In this document: piece after piece, positions 1-6,062 of the stretch
Layout: every line of letters starts with the position of its first letter
How positions within the stretch are numbered: the first letter of the stretch is position 1
IMG/VR virus record: IMGVR_UViG_3300032282_002415
Location: 1-64,000 of that record
From: a virus
DNA length: 64,000 bases
Reading direction: 5' to 3' (one strand)
Notes under the pieces: generated by a model
Seen by the model: only the letters and a program-made list of their open reading frames with translations
What the model was told of the DNA's origin: nothing
Database searches by the model: none
Position numbers and translations under genes: made by a program

Positions 1-15
1 CACAAACATCTCGCG

Positions 16-45
16 TTATCCACATGTGTATGAAACTGTGGATAA
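16..45. promoter_or_regulatory. Palindrome of two DnaA-box-like sites (copy 1)
   Basis: TTATCCACA at 16-24 and its complement TGTGGATAA at 37-45 are separated by 12 bases, so the centres are 21 bases apart (two helical turns). The 9-mer equals the consensus bacterial DnaA box. A TATACA-like -10 element at 64-69 lies downstream, so the right half-site could sit near the -35 region of the promoter for the first gene. The same arrangement recurs at 1859-1888. Whether DnaA or a phage repressor binds is not known. Confidence 0.6.
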
Positions 46-131
46 GTATTTTCGTGCCGTTGCTATACATAAAGAGAGAGTGAGAGTAAAGTTCGTTATG
101 TAAGACCCACCCAAACGAAAGAGAGAGAACA

Positions 132-296
132 ATGGCTTGGCAAAAGCACACCTATATGTGTACCGAGTGTGACTCACAGATTGAAATGACCTCCTATATA
201 CCCGAGGCTGATTTTGATATCAAGTGTCCATGTGAACATCAGGCAATTAAAAAGATAAGTACATACGAACTACTAAACTGGGGGCAAATGAAATGA
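132..296 (+). CDS. Small zinc-ribbon-like protein, 54 aa
   Basis: The ORF starts at ATG 132 after a purine-rich AGAGAGAGAAC stretch and ends in TGA overlapping the next ATG (ATGA). It carries CTEC near residue 10 and CPC near residue 32, a spacing suited to one zinc site. It opens the plus-strand block of small, translationally coupled genes, probably expressed early. No family is recognised; the function is unknown. Confidence 0.7.
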   Translation: MAWQKHTYMCTECDSQIEMTSYIPEADFDIKCPCEHQAIKKISTYELLNWGQMK

Positions 297-538
297 GTCT
301 TAAAATCCGCGAAATCGCAGAGAAGTATCTACAGGGCGACCCTGACGCAATCGTGCTACTAGATGTGGCTATTGGCGTTGCTGTGGACTTAAACTATCTG
401 TTAAAGGCTGAGGCTAGAGATGAAGTTCATAACTACTACTCTGAACGTGCTAACTTAGATGAGGAGATAGACAATCTATCCCCCCAGATTTCTGAACTAG
501 GTTTATCATCACCGCTAGCACCATTGGGGGCAAAATAA
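293..538 (+). CDS. Small helical acidic protein, 81 aa
   Basis: The ATG at 293 overlaps the stop of the preceding gene, and the stop overlaps the next ATG (TAATG). The protein is predicted mostly helical, with a hydrophobic stretch around residues 20-37 (IVLLDVAIGVAVDLNYLL) that is broken by acidic residues and so is not a clear membrane segment. The C-terminal third is charged. No family is recognised. Confidence 0.7.
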   Translation: MSLKIREIAEKYLQGDPDAIVLLDVAIGVAVDLNYLLKAEARDEVHNYYSERANLDEEIDNLSPQISELGLSSPLAPLGAK

Positions 539-819
539 TGACCGAAGAGACAAAGCCCCATATGTATTACTGGGTCAATGACAATGGAGGCTTCGAGTGG
601 GAAATCCTGCTCGAAGGTGTCTATGAGTCTTACCCTGACGGCAATAACATTGTGGCTGACTTAGATGTTGCTCACTACTCTCAAAATAAGATTATTACAG
701 ACGCCAGTTTAGTTCCCGCCGAAATTATCGCCTTTGCTGAGGCTCTGTTAGACGATAAGGATACTTATCTAGAGATACAGAAAGACTATGAAGAGATATA
801 TCTGGAGGGGCAAAAATGA
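538..819 (+). CDS. Small acidic protein, 93 aa
   Basis: The gene overlaps its neighbours by 1 and 4 bases, which indicates translational coupling. The product is strongly acidic and aromatic-rich (YYWVND near the N-terminus) with a helical acidic C-terminus. No cysteines or catalytic motifs are visible. Small acidic proteins of this kind are common in early regions of large phages, where some bind host factors; that role is only inferred here. Confidence 0.7.
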   Translation: MTEETKPHMYYWVNDNGGFEWEILLEGVYESYPDGNNIVADLDVAHYSQNKIITDASLVPAEIIAFAEALLDDKDTYLEIQKDYEEIYLEGQK

Positions 820-980
820 GCATGACTGACGCTTGGAAGGTACTGGACTTAACTACGGCTTGGGCTATGGAAGTTGGGCTACCTGAAGATGAGGCTAAAT
901 ACTACGCACAAGAATACTTAACTAGACACGGCTTGTTAAAAGCGGGCGAAGATGTCGGATTGGATTTGTATGAAGATTAA
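816..980 (+). CDS. Small hypothetical protein, 54 aa
   Basis: The ATG at 816 overlaps the previous TGA (ATGA) and follows a GGAGGGG ribosome-binding site at about 803-810. The ORF ends with TAA at 978-980. The sequence is helical and acidic (DAWKVLDLTTAWAMEVG, then PEDEAKYYAQEYL). It overlaps the next gene by 11-29 bases depending on which start is used there. No family is recognised. Confidence 0.6.
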   Translation: MSMTDAWKVLDLTTAWAMEVGLPEDEAKYYAQEYLTRHGLLKAGEDVGLDLYED

Positions 981-1188
981 GAATAAGTACGAGCAGAACA
1001 TCTGTACTGAGACTAACATTGTGGTAGAGCATGAGGGTAAAGACTACCGCTGGTCAGGCTGGGTAACCGAGAACTCCAATGGAGAAGATTGGTTCTTAGA
1101 CGGCAAAATTATAGAGCCTCCAAAATGGGCTGAGGATATAGATATGTGGGATAGATACGAACTACTACAGGTTGGAGACGACCTATGA
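952..1188 (+). CDS. Small tryptophan-rich hypothetical protein, 72-78 aa
   Basis: Two in-frame ATGs exist, at 952 and 970. Neither has a strong ribosome-binding site, and the second reduces overlap with the upstream gene to 11 bases. The product is acidic and Trp-rich (YRWSGW, EDWFLDG, PKWAEDIDMWDR), consistent with a small beta-rich fold. The stop overlaps the next ATG (ATGA). The function is unknown. Confidence 0.65.
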   Translation: MSDWICMKIKNKYEQNICTETNIVVEHEGKDYRWSGWVTENSNGEDWFLDGKIIEPPKWAEDIDMWDRYELLQVGDDL

Positions 1189-1286
1189 CTACCTTTCACT
1201 TAGGTGATTGTTCAAACGGGTGTCCAATTTGCGCGAAAAATTGCGTATGTGATACCTGTATAGATAGAGAGAGGGAAGTAGCATAA
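1185..1286 (+). CDS. Tiny cysteine-rich protein, 33 aa
   Basis: The ATG at 1185 overlaps the preceding TGA and the ORF runs to TAA at 1284-1286. The 33-residue product has six cysteines (CSNGCPIC, then CVCDTC), enough to bind one or two zinc ions. It is the last gene before the 694-base non-coding region. Short but convincing because of the coupled start and cysteine spacing. Confidence 0.55.
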   Translation: MTTFHLGDCSNGCPICAKNCVCDTCIDREREVA

Positions 1287-1461
1287 CCCAGCTAATTCCA
1301 TAACTAACTTTCCTGGGTGGGAAAACACTAATAAACCTAGTTTAAACGCTGGGTTTATTGGTGTGCCCGCAATTTTTGGGCTCTAGCCTCAGTTTGTTTG
1401 TGTCGGTGCGTTGGCGTTCTCTGCCCAGCTTAGCAAAATAAGCATATAACTATAAAAAACC

Positions 1462-1484
1462 TTGGAATAGCTTTGCTATTCCAA
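1462..1484. terminator. Perfect 10-bp hairpin with three-base loop
   Basis: TTGGAATAGC at 1462-1471 pairs perfectly with GCTATTCCAA at 1475-1484. No clear T-run follows on the plus strand, while a TATAAAAAAC stretch precedes it. It could be a weak terminator for the first six-gene block or a structural element of the control region. Confidence 0.35.
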
Positions 1485-1515
1485 CACAAACTTTCCTGTG
1501 AGCCAGCTGAGAAAG

Positions 1516-1524
1516 TTATCCACA
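1516..1524 (+). promoter_or_regulatory. Single DnaA-box-like site
   Basis: A perfect TTATCCACA lies 10 bases upstream of a TTGACA -35-like hexamer (1535-1540). It is the only unpaired member of the five perfect copies in the first 2 kb. Its position close to a candidate promoter fits regulatory or origin function. Confidence 0.45.
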
Positions 1525-1858
1525 GGGCAAAAACTTGACAAAAGAGCCAAAAATTGCTAAAAGAGCCTGAACTCAGCTGAGGAGAGAGAGCCAGCGAAGC
1601 AAATTGTCGACAAATTGCTAAAGAGCTAAATCGACAGAGAGAGTTCGGCTACTGTCGCGCTCTAAACACAGCTGAGCACAGATAAGCCCAGATTATCTGC
1701 CTCTCTGGAAGAGTCCTATCGCATAAGTAACTGCCCTATCAAATACGGCACAGAAAGCCACTAGGAGAGAGAGCAAGAGTATTCCCTCCTTCTATCTATC
1801 CTCTCTCTCTTATATTGATACTGGAAGGGGAAATTGCCCCGCCCGAAATTTTAATAAG

Positions 1859-1888
1859 TTATCCACAAGCAGGGCTATCTGTGGATAA
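1859..1888. promoter_or_regulatory. Palindrome of two DnaA-box-like sites (copy 2)
   Basis: TTATCCACA at 1859-1867 and TGTGGATAA at 1880-1888 are separated by exactly 12 bases, the same geometry as at 16-45. Here too a gene block begins downstream (ATG 1981). Identical half-sites and spacing with unrelated spacers argue for a dimeric DNA-binding protein or an origin element rather than chance. Confidence 0.6.
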
Positions 1889-1980
1889 CTAGGAGGGAGT
1901 CGGTCATTGTGATATTGACCCTGCTGTATTACTCTGAGCACCTACCCGCTAGGAGGTAGCGGGAGATATGGGGATATTAA

Positions 1981-2121
1981 ATGAGCAATAAGAAGCTCGA
2001 TATACGGCTAGTTGATGTAGAGAGCCAAGAAGTCATAGCACAATACTTTGGCACTTTAGCTAGTGCTAAACGCATGATTAAGGAATACAAGATTTACGGG
2101 TATTTTTTGGAAGTCAAATAA
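1981..2121 (+). CDS. Small basic hypothetical protein, 46 aa
   Basis: The ORF starts at ATG 1981, after GGGAGATATGGGGATATTAA, and ends in TAA at 2119-2121, immediately overlapping an ATG. The N-terminus is a short beta-like segment (KKLDIRLVDVES), followed by an alanine/lysine helix. Its last codons are part of a 27-base tandem duplication that extends into the next gene. No family is recognised. Confidence 0.6.
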   Translation: MSNKKLDIRLVDVESQEVIAQYFGTLASAKRMIKEYKIYGYFLEVK

Positions 2122-2154
2122 TGCTTGTATCTTTTGGAAGTCAAATAATGCTTG
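2101..2154 (+). repeat. 27-base tandem duplication across a gene junction
   Basis: Positions 2101-2127 and 2128-2154 are identical except for one base (T at 2104, C at 2131). Each unit contains the end of the upstream gene, its TAA and the downstream ATG. The duplication therefore created a second, nearby start codon (2148) in frame with the first (2121). Confidence 0.85.
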
Positions 2155-2426
2155 CCGAGAACGCCTGTAACTGTAACGAGTGCGAGTGTAAGAACCAAGA
2201 TGATTACACCGCCGAAAAAGAAACCTGTGAGGATTGCTTTAGAGATTGCCTACCTACTGAGGGTGGCGAGTGCGATTGTACTGATGTCTGCGGTTGGACT
2301 AAGCCTCATATTGTAGTTGAGGGTAAGACCGATTGCCCTAACTGCGGAACTCCTACCCAATACGGCGAAGAAAGCTCGATTGAGTTTGATTGCGAAGTTC
2401 ATGGCGAGATTAGTTGGTCAAGATGA
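2148..2426 (+). CDS. Cysteine-rich multi-zinc-ribbon protein, about 92 aa
   Basis: ATG 2148 is chosen because the upstream in-frame ATG (2121) and the following eight codons arise from the 27-base tandem duplication; a 101-aa version from 2121 is also possible. The product carries many cysteines in CxC and CxxC pairs (CNCNEC, CEDCFRDC, CDCTDVC) and a C-terminal ribbon DCPNCG. At least two metal sites are likely. No family is recognised beyond the zinc-ribbon character. Confidence 0.7.
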   Translation: MLAENACNCNECECKNQDDYTAEKETCEDCFRDCLPTEGGECDCTDVCGWTKPHIVVEGKTDCPNCGTPTQYGEESSIEFDCEVHGEISWSR

Positions 2427-2617
2427 ATACCTACCGAATTAGCTTTTGGGAAGAGCAGGGTGGATTTATCTACTTTGAGGCAGAAAACCTAGAACAGGCT
2501 AAAGAGTTATTTGAGCAGTTAGAAAATGGGGAAATCTTTGATGAAGATTTGCCTAACGCGGTACGCAAGGTCAAGAACGGTCAATGTGAATACAGCTTAT
2601 TAGAGGAGGCAGAATAA
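2423..2617 (+). CDS. Small DpnD/PcfM-like protein, 64 aa
   Basis: ATG 2423 overlaps the preceding TGA; an upstream TTG at 2414 is less likely. The pattern YRISFWEEQGG followed by FEAENLEQAKELFEQL resembles small DpnD/PcfM-type proteins, in which a beta hairpin is followed by an 'A-x-eeA' helix. The gene at 5094 shows the same pattern, so they may be distant paralogues. The function is unknown. Confidence 0.65.
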   Translation: MNTYRISFWEEQGGFIYFEAENLEQAKELFEQLENGEIFDEDLPNAVRKVKNGQCEYSLLEEAE

Positions 2618-2618
2618 C

Positions 2619-3044
2619 ATGGGATATACACACTACTTTCAATTACATACTCAGCCTAGTGTTGAGGCTTGGGCTCACTTTATTAAAGGGGCTAACCAGT
2701 TACTAGAACAAGCTTGGGATATAGAGACAGAGCACGAATTAACTGACGAATTTATAGTTATAAATGGCATAGGTAAAGAAAGCCATGAAACCTTTGTCTT
2801 TAGTAAGTCTAATAGTGAGTGGGATTTTTGTAAGACCGCAAAAAAGCCATACGATAATGTGGTTACTGCTGTACTTATCTTAGCTAAGTACTTATTCCCT
2901 TCTATGTATCTTAGGTCTGACGGCAGTTGGGGAGATTGGATTGAGGGGCGCGAATTATTTGAGAGCGTATTTCACTTGACCCCTGCTGAGGGCACGGTCT
3001 TTGACAAGGTTGAAGCAATTTATCCAGTAAGGAGTCACGCATGA
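2619..3044 (+). CDS. Conserved phage hypothetical protein, MGYTHY family, 141 aa
   Basis: ATG 2619 follows a strong GAGGAGGC ribosome-binding site. The MGYTHYF N-terminus is typical of a widespread phage and bacterial family of unknown function with a conserved alpha/beta fold. A later segment (CKTAKKPYDNVVTAVLILAKY) also fits that family as I remember it. The stop overlaps the next ATG. The role is unknown. Confidence 0.7.
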   Translation: MGYTHYFQLHTQPSVEAWAHFIKGANQLLEQAWDIETEHELTDEFIVINGIGKESHETFVFSKSNSEWDFCKTAKKPYDNVVTAVLILAKYLFPSMYLRSDGSWGDWIEGRELFESVFHLTPAEGTVFDKVEAIYPVRSHA

Positions 3045-3469
3045 GTACTTGGGAATTGGTAGAGGGTCTAGGCGACACGATTACCTGCGATAGCTGTAAC
3101 GATATAACTACCTATTGGTTTAGTTCAGAGTCTCGGGCTATCTGCCGTGAGTGCCTAAGCCAAGAGCCTATGAGTTGGGGTGAACTCGCAGAGTTTACTC
3201 ATGCTAAGCAGTTACAAGTGTTTAACTGGTGCGCGTGTGAAGATATGGAAGATGAAGAGGGAGAGAAGCCTTATTCAGATTGCCCTGATGTCACCCCCGC
3301 AAAATCTGACACTATTGACGATAACTTAGAGGAGTTACTAGAACAAGCTAAGTCTAATCGCTTTAATGGATTAGGCACAGAGTTACATAGACTATATGTG
3401 GACTTAACTGAGGGCGTAGAAGATTTACGCAACACGATTGAACGACTTAAAAGATATGGACACGAATAA
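3041..3469 (+). CDS. Zinc-ribbon protein with acidic C-terminus, 142 aa
   Basis: Coupled to both neighbours by short overlaps. The N-terminal ribbon has CDSC at about residue 16 and CREC at about residue 36. A second pair (CACEDM, then DCP) follows around residues 65-80. The C-terminal half is a predicted coiled or helical region rich in Glu and Leu. No family is recognised; a protein- or nucleic-acid-binding adaptor role is possible. Confidence 0.65.
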   Translation: MSTWELVEGLGDTITCDSCNDITTYWFSSESRAICRECLSQEPMSWGELAEFTHAKQLQVFNWCACEDMEDEEGEKPYSDCPDVTPAKSDTIDDNLEELLEQAKSNRFNGLGTELHRLYVDLTEGVEDLRNTIERLKRYGHE

Positions 3470-3651
3470 TGAAAGCAATCGCAACAATTAGATTAACCAT
3501 AGATATAGAAGGAGCAAAAGCTATGGGGCTTGAAATCTCTGACCCCGAAGAATATGCGATAGAAGAAATGATTGAGTGGGTATATGAGATGAACAGGTTT
3601 AACTCTTTGGGCGATTGTATTCATGTTGAGTTAGTAGAAGGAGAAAAGTAA
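3469..3651 (+). CDS. Small acidic hypothetical protein, 60 aa
   Basis: The start overlaps the previous stop by one base (TAATG). The N-terminus forms a beta strand (KAIATIRLTIDIEG) followed by acidic helices (EEYAIEEMIEWVYEM). A GAAGGAG site near its end serves the next gene. No family is recognised. Confidence 0.6.
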   Translation: MKAIATIRLTIDIEGAKAMGLEISDPEEYAIEEMIEWVYEMNRFNSLGDCIHVELVEGEK

Positions 3652-3815
3652 TGTTGGGATATACCAAAACTGATTTAGATGAGATGTCTGCTTCAATAGA
3701 AGTAGCTATTAAACAATTATCACCTTACCTTTTATCAAGCCCGAAAACTGAGGCGGGGTTAAATAAAGCTAACGACTTTCTTCAAGGTCTTTGGGCAGAA
3801 GGGTACTTTGACTAA
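3651..3815 (+). CDS. Small hypothetical protein, 54 aa
   Basis: ATG 3651 follows GAAGGAGAAAAGTA, a strong ribosome-binding site, and overlaps the previous stop. The ORF ends at TAA 3813-3815, overlapping the next ATG. The product is helical (DLDEMSASIEVAIKQL) without recognisable motifs. The function is unknown. Confidence 0.65.
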   Translation: MLGYTKTDLDEMSASIEVAIKQLSPYLLSSPKTEAGLNKANDFLQGLWAEGYFD

Positions 3816-4141
3816 TGATTGAGTCACTAAACATCTTACTTGACGATAGAAAGCGTGTATGTGGGCTATGCGGGTCTAATAGCTGGAGAGTGCTACACGC
3901 TGGAGATGAAAGTAATTGCGAGTGCGAAGGCGAGTGCTTACGCGTATGTGATAATCCTGAGATAGAGCAAGGCTGTGACGGAATATCTCACCTCGTAATG
4001 TACAAGTGTGAGGAGTGTTGGGAAAGCTTAGCTATGTATAAAGATAGTTTAGATAAGAACTGCGAAAATCCTTATTGTGAATTAGCTGGACTTAATCAAG
4101 CAGGTAAAGAAATAGAGTGGGAGATGTACGAAAATGAGTGA
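3815..4141 (+). CDS. Cysteine-rich zinc-ribbon protein, 108 aa
   Basis: The protein contains at least ten cysteines: CGLCG near residue 17, CECEGEC near 35, CEEC near 70 and a terminal NPYCE. This pattern suggests two or more zinc sites. It resembles the protein at 2148-2426 in style, with acidic linkers between cysteine pairs. Overlaps tie it to both neighbours. The function is unknown. Confidence 0.65.
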   Translation: MIESLNILLDDRKRVCGLCGSNSWRVLHAGDESNCECEGECLRVCDNPEIEQGCDGISHLVMYKCEECWESLAMYKDSLDKNCENPYCELAGLNQAGKEIEWEMYENE

Positions 4142-4403
4142 TGTTAATTATTACGAGTACCGAGTTACTTTTGTAGGCGATTACTGGGATTTCAATATCA
4201 GAGTCCAAGTGTGCTTACCTGAGTATATGGGTAATTGCTCTGACGAAGCTAGAGAACAAGCTATAACTGAGTCTATGAGCCAAGAGTGGGTAGCCGATAT
4301 TGTCGCTATCTCACATGAAACTAATGTAGTTCTATTACTAGACGGAGAAGAAGTAGAAGTAGATGAGGATTATATGTCAATAAGAAAAGAGGTAAGCGCA
4401 TGA
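4134..4403 (+). CDS. Small acidic beta-rich protein, 89 aa
   Basis: The first strands (YYEYRVTFVGDYWDFNIRVQV) are followed by an acidic helix and a further strand pair ending in VVLLLDGEEVEV. There are two isolated cysteines but no metal-binding pattern. It overlaps the upstream gene by 8 bases and the downstream gene by 4. No family is recognised. Confidence 0.6.
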   Translation: MSDVNYYEYRVTFVGDYWDFNIRVQVCLPEYMGNCSDEAREQAITESMSQEWVADIVAISHETNVVLLLDGEEVEVDEDYMSIRKEVSA

Positions 4404-4696
4404 GTAATGACCCATGTTTAGAGTGTGGTACGCCCACACTTGGAGTTATGACTTTAAGTAACGGTTCAACCGTAGGTATTGGTATGAACCGACTTGGTTA
4501 CATAGATACTAATCAAAATATTGACGGCTGGTTATGCGGAGAGTGTGCTGGCTATGAGTGTGACGGTTGCGGTAAGAATATCTACTTAGATGAGGATATA
4601 ACCGTTACTGATGAGAACGGACATAACGAAAAATACCATGAGGAGTGTTTAACTCCTGAACTAAGACTATTAGCTATTGAACAGGAGGAACTCTAA
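4400..4696 (+). CDS. Zinc-ribbon protein, 98 aa
   Basis: An N-terminal CLEC pair (residues 6-9) and a central CGECAGYECDGC cluster give at least four metal ligands, with HEEC further along as a LIM/ribbon-like closing pair. The start overlaps the preceding stop (ATGA). The C-terminus is acidic. The function is unknown, and a structural zinc role is inferred from the cysteine spacing. Confidence 0.65.
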   Translation: MSNDPCLECGTPTLGVMTLSNGSTVGIGMNRLGYIDTNQNIDGWLCGECAGYECDGCGKNIYLDEDITVTDENGHNEKYHEECLTPELRLLAIEQEEL

Positions 4697-4882
4697 GTGC
4701 CTAAGTGTTTAGATTGCGGTAACGAAACATATTTTATCGTTGCTTATGTGGAGTTTGAGAAGGTCACCTATCAAGGCGACCAAATTATTGACCAGTACGC
4801 GGGAGATAGAGAACGCCTTGATGAAAAGTATGCGCCAGAGTGTTACGAGTGTAATAAAACTAATATAGAAGGAGATATATAA
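4697..4882 (+). CDS. Small zinc-ribbon protein with GTG start, 61 aa
   Basis: GTG 4697 follows a GGAGGAACTCTAA ribosome-binding site directly after the upstream stop. CLDCG (residues 4-8) and CYECN near the C-terminus form one zinc ribbon. The central segment is acidic and Tyr-rich. No family is recognised. Confidence 0.65.
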   Translation: MPKCLDCGNETYFIVAYVEFEKVTYQGDQIIDQYAGDRERLDEKYAPECYECNKTNIEGDI

Positions 4883-5101
4883 ATGATTAGCACAGTAAAA
4901 GAAATAATTGAAGATTTAATGAAGCTAAACCCTGATGAAGTACTGGTATATACATACTGGGGCGAAGAAGATTACAAGGATTACAAAGACCCTGAGCAAG
5001 CTTTAGGGTTAATTGAAGAAGGATTAGATACTTGTATCGGTCATGTAAACGATTATTTAGAGGGTCAATACCAAGATGAAGAGGAAGATGAAGATGAGTA
5101 A
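4883..5101 (+). CDS. Small acidic protein, 72 aa
   Basis: ATG 4883 follows AGAAGGAGATATATAA, a near-ideal ribosome-binding site. The N-terminal half (TVKEIIEDLMKLNPDEVLVY) resembles small proteins shared by phages and plasmids that begin with a helix followed by 'P-D-x-x-V' strands. The C-terminus is a run of Asp/Glu. The function is unknown. Confidence 0.65.
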   Translation: MISTVKEIIEDLMKLNPDEVLVYTYWGEEDYKDYKDPEQALGLIEEGLDTCIGHVNDYLEGQYQDEEEDEDE

Positions 5102-5270
5102 GTACAGAGTTAATCTAGGGTTACACACAGTATTTGTAACTGAGGTGGAAGCTGATACCCCACAAGAAGCACAAGACATAGCTAAGTATATGTATGGGGA
5201 GAGTGGAACTAAAAAATTCAAACACTTTGACACTACCGATATTTTATTTGACGCTTGGTTAGTTAAATGA
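5094..5270 (+). CDS. Small DpnD/PcfM-like protein, 58 aa
   Basis: ATG 5094 is preferred over in-frame ATGs at 5076 and 5088, because it gives the compact N-terminus MSKYRV and the smallest overlap. The segment VEADTPQEAQDIAKYMYG matches the helix of DpnD/PcfM-like proteins and the gene at 2423-2617. The function is unknown. Confidence 0.6.
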   Translation: MSKYRVNLGLHTVFVTEVEADTPQEAQDIAKYMYGESGTKKFKHFDTTDILFDAWLVK

Positions 5271-5485
5271 AAGCTAGATTGCGCAAAGACCTACGAGAAG
5301 TTGGAACTCTTATCCCCACTATTATTCCTGATGGTGGTTGGCTTGGAGAGGGCGATATAGATACCGCCGAATATATTGGCTATATTGAGAGTAGTAATGA
5401 AGAGTACAAAGGGCTTGAATTATTGCTGGTTGATACTCAGCTTATTGCCGTGTATTCAATAGACCTAGAAGTAACTAAGGAGTGA
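5267..5485 (+). CDS. Small hypothetical protein, 72 aa
   Basis: The start overlaps the preceding stop (ATGA). The product begins with a basic segment (KARLRKDLREVG) and continues as an alternating hydrophobic/acidic beta-rich sequence. No cysteines or catalytic residues stand out. It lies directly upstream of the small HTH gene. No family is recognised. Confidence 0.6.
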   Translation: MKARLRKDLREVGTLIPTIIPDGGWLGEGDIDTAEYIGYIESSNEEYKGLELLLVDTQLIAVYSIDLEVTKE

Positions 5486-5487
5486 GT

Positions 5488-5655
5488 ATGGAAACCTTTT
5501 ACACCCCCGCAGAAATAGCAGAAGGCTTATCTGTAACGAGAGAGACGGTATATAAACTGATTAAAGAGAAAAAGCTAGAAGCCTACAAGTTTGGTGGCGC
5601 AGTACGAATATCAGAAGAGCAGTTGAGAGCCTGCTTGGAGGCTATAAATGATTAA
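5488..5655 (+). CDS. Excisionase-like helix-turn-helix DNA-binding protein, 55 aa
   Basis: The ORF opens at ATG 5488, just after an AAGGAGTGAGT ribosome-binding site, and closes at TAA 5653-5655. The sequence follows the excisionase/AlpA-like winged-HTH pattern. 'YTPAEIAEGLSVTRETVYKLIK' positions form the HTH (residues 5-26), and 'KLEAYKFGGAVRISEEQL' forms the wing (29-46). Members are recombination directionality factors or small transcriptional regulators. No integrase is visible, so a regulator is more likely. It overlaps the next gene by 8 bases. Confidence 0.8.
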   Translation: METFYTPAEIAEGLSVTRETVYKLIKEKKLEAYKFGGAVRISEEQLRACLEAIND

Positions 5656-5887
5656 GCCTATTGGCGCAACAGTACTGCTACGCTGGGCAGATATGCCCGA
5701 GGATTTAACCTTTGAGGATTATGTATCCTTTGGTACTTATGATGAAGATGAAGAGACAGACGGACAGGGTATAAGTGACTTAGTTGTCTTTGCTTACCTT
5801 GACGATTTACAGCACCTTGAACGGTGTCGCACAGGAAACGATTTTGATTGGCGTCTAATAGAAATTTTACAGGTACATTATGAGTAA
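5648..5887 (+). CDS. Small acidic hypothetical protein, 79 aa
   Basis: ATG 5648 lies inside the end of the HTH gene and follows a TTGGAGG ribosome-binding site. The protein is rich in Asp/Glu (DEDEETD near residue 35) with hydrophobic strands on either side. Coupling to the HTH gene suggests co-expression. No family is recognised. Confidence 0.6.
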   Translation: MIKPIGATVLLRWADMPEDLTFEDYVSFGTYDEDEETDGQGISDLVVFAYLDDLQHLERCRTGNDFDWRLIEILQVHYE

Positions 5888-6062
5888 ATATTCAGAGATA
5901 CAGGCAGATAAAGAGACAGCTATTTTTATTTCACAAGTTGAGAGAGTGAGAGAGTTGCTTATACGCAAGAACGCTGAGGATTTAATAGATATGTTAATCG
6001 GCGGATTAGAAAACGGAACACTTTACGCTTCACTACCAGCCTCACTAAACGGGAGAAAATAA
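5880..6062 (+). CDS. Small helical hypothetical protein, 60 aa
   Basis: It starts within the last codons of the previous gene and ends directly before the protease gene. The sequence is amphipathic helix throughout (EIQADKETAIFISQVERVRELL). The final codons contain a GGGAGAAAATAA ribosome-binding site used by the protease gene. The function is unknown. Confidence 0.6.
   Translation: MSKYSEIQADKETAIFISQVERVRELLIRKNAEDLIDMLIGGLENGTLYASLPASLNGRK

Larger units (their letters stand above)
1287..1980. other. Long non-coding region rich in repeats; origin or control-region candidate
   Basis: No ORF with a credible start is present on either strand. The region holds a wobble-tolerant 12-bp stem (1326-1337 with 1352-1363), a perfect 10-bp stem with a 3-base loop (1462-1484), three copies of CAGCTGAG (1504, 1574, 1669), the palindrome TTGTCGACAA (1604-1613) and an inverted repeat CAGATAA/TTATCTG (1679-1699). 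It also contains three perfect DnaA-box 9-mers (1516, 1859, 1880). A TTGACA hexamer at 1535 is followed after 17 bases by TAAAAG. AG-rich and CT-rich runs flank 1750-1815. The density of repeats suggests an origin or complex control region. Confidence 0.5.
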
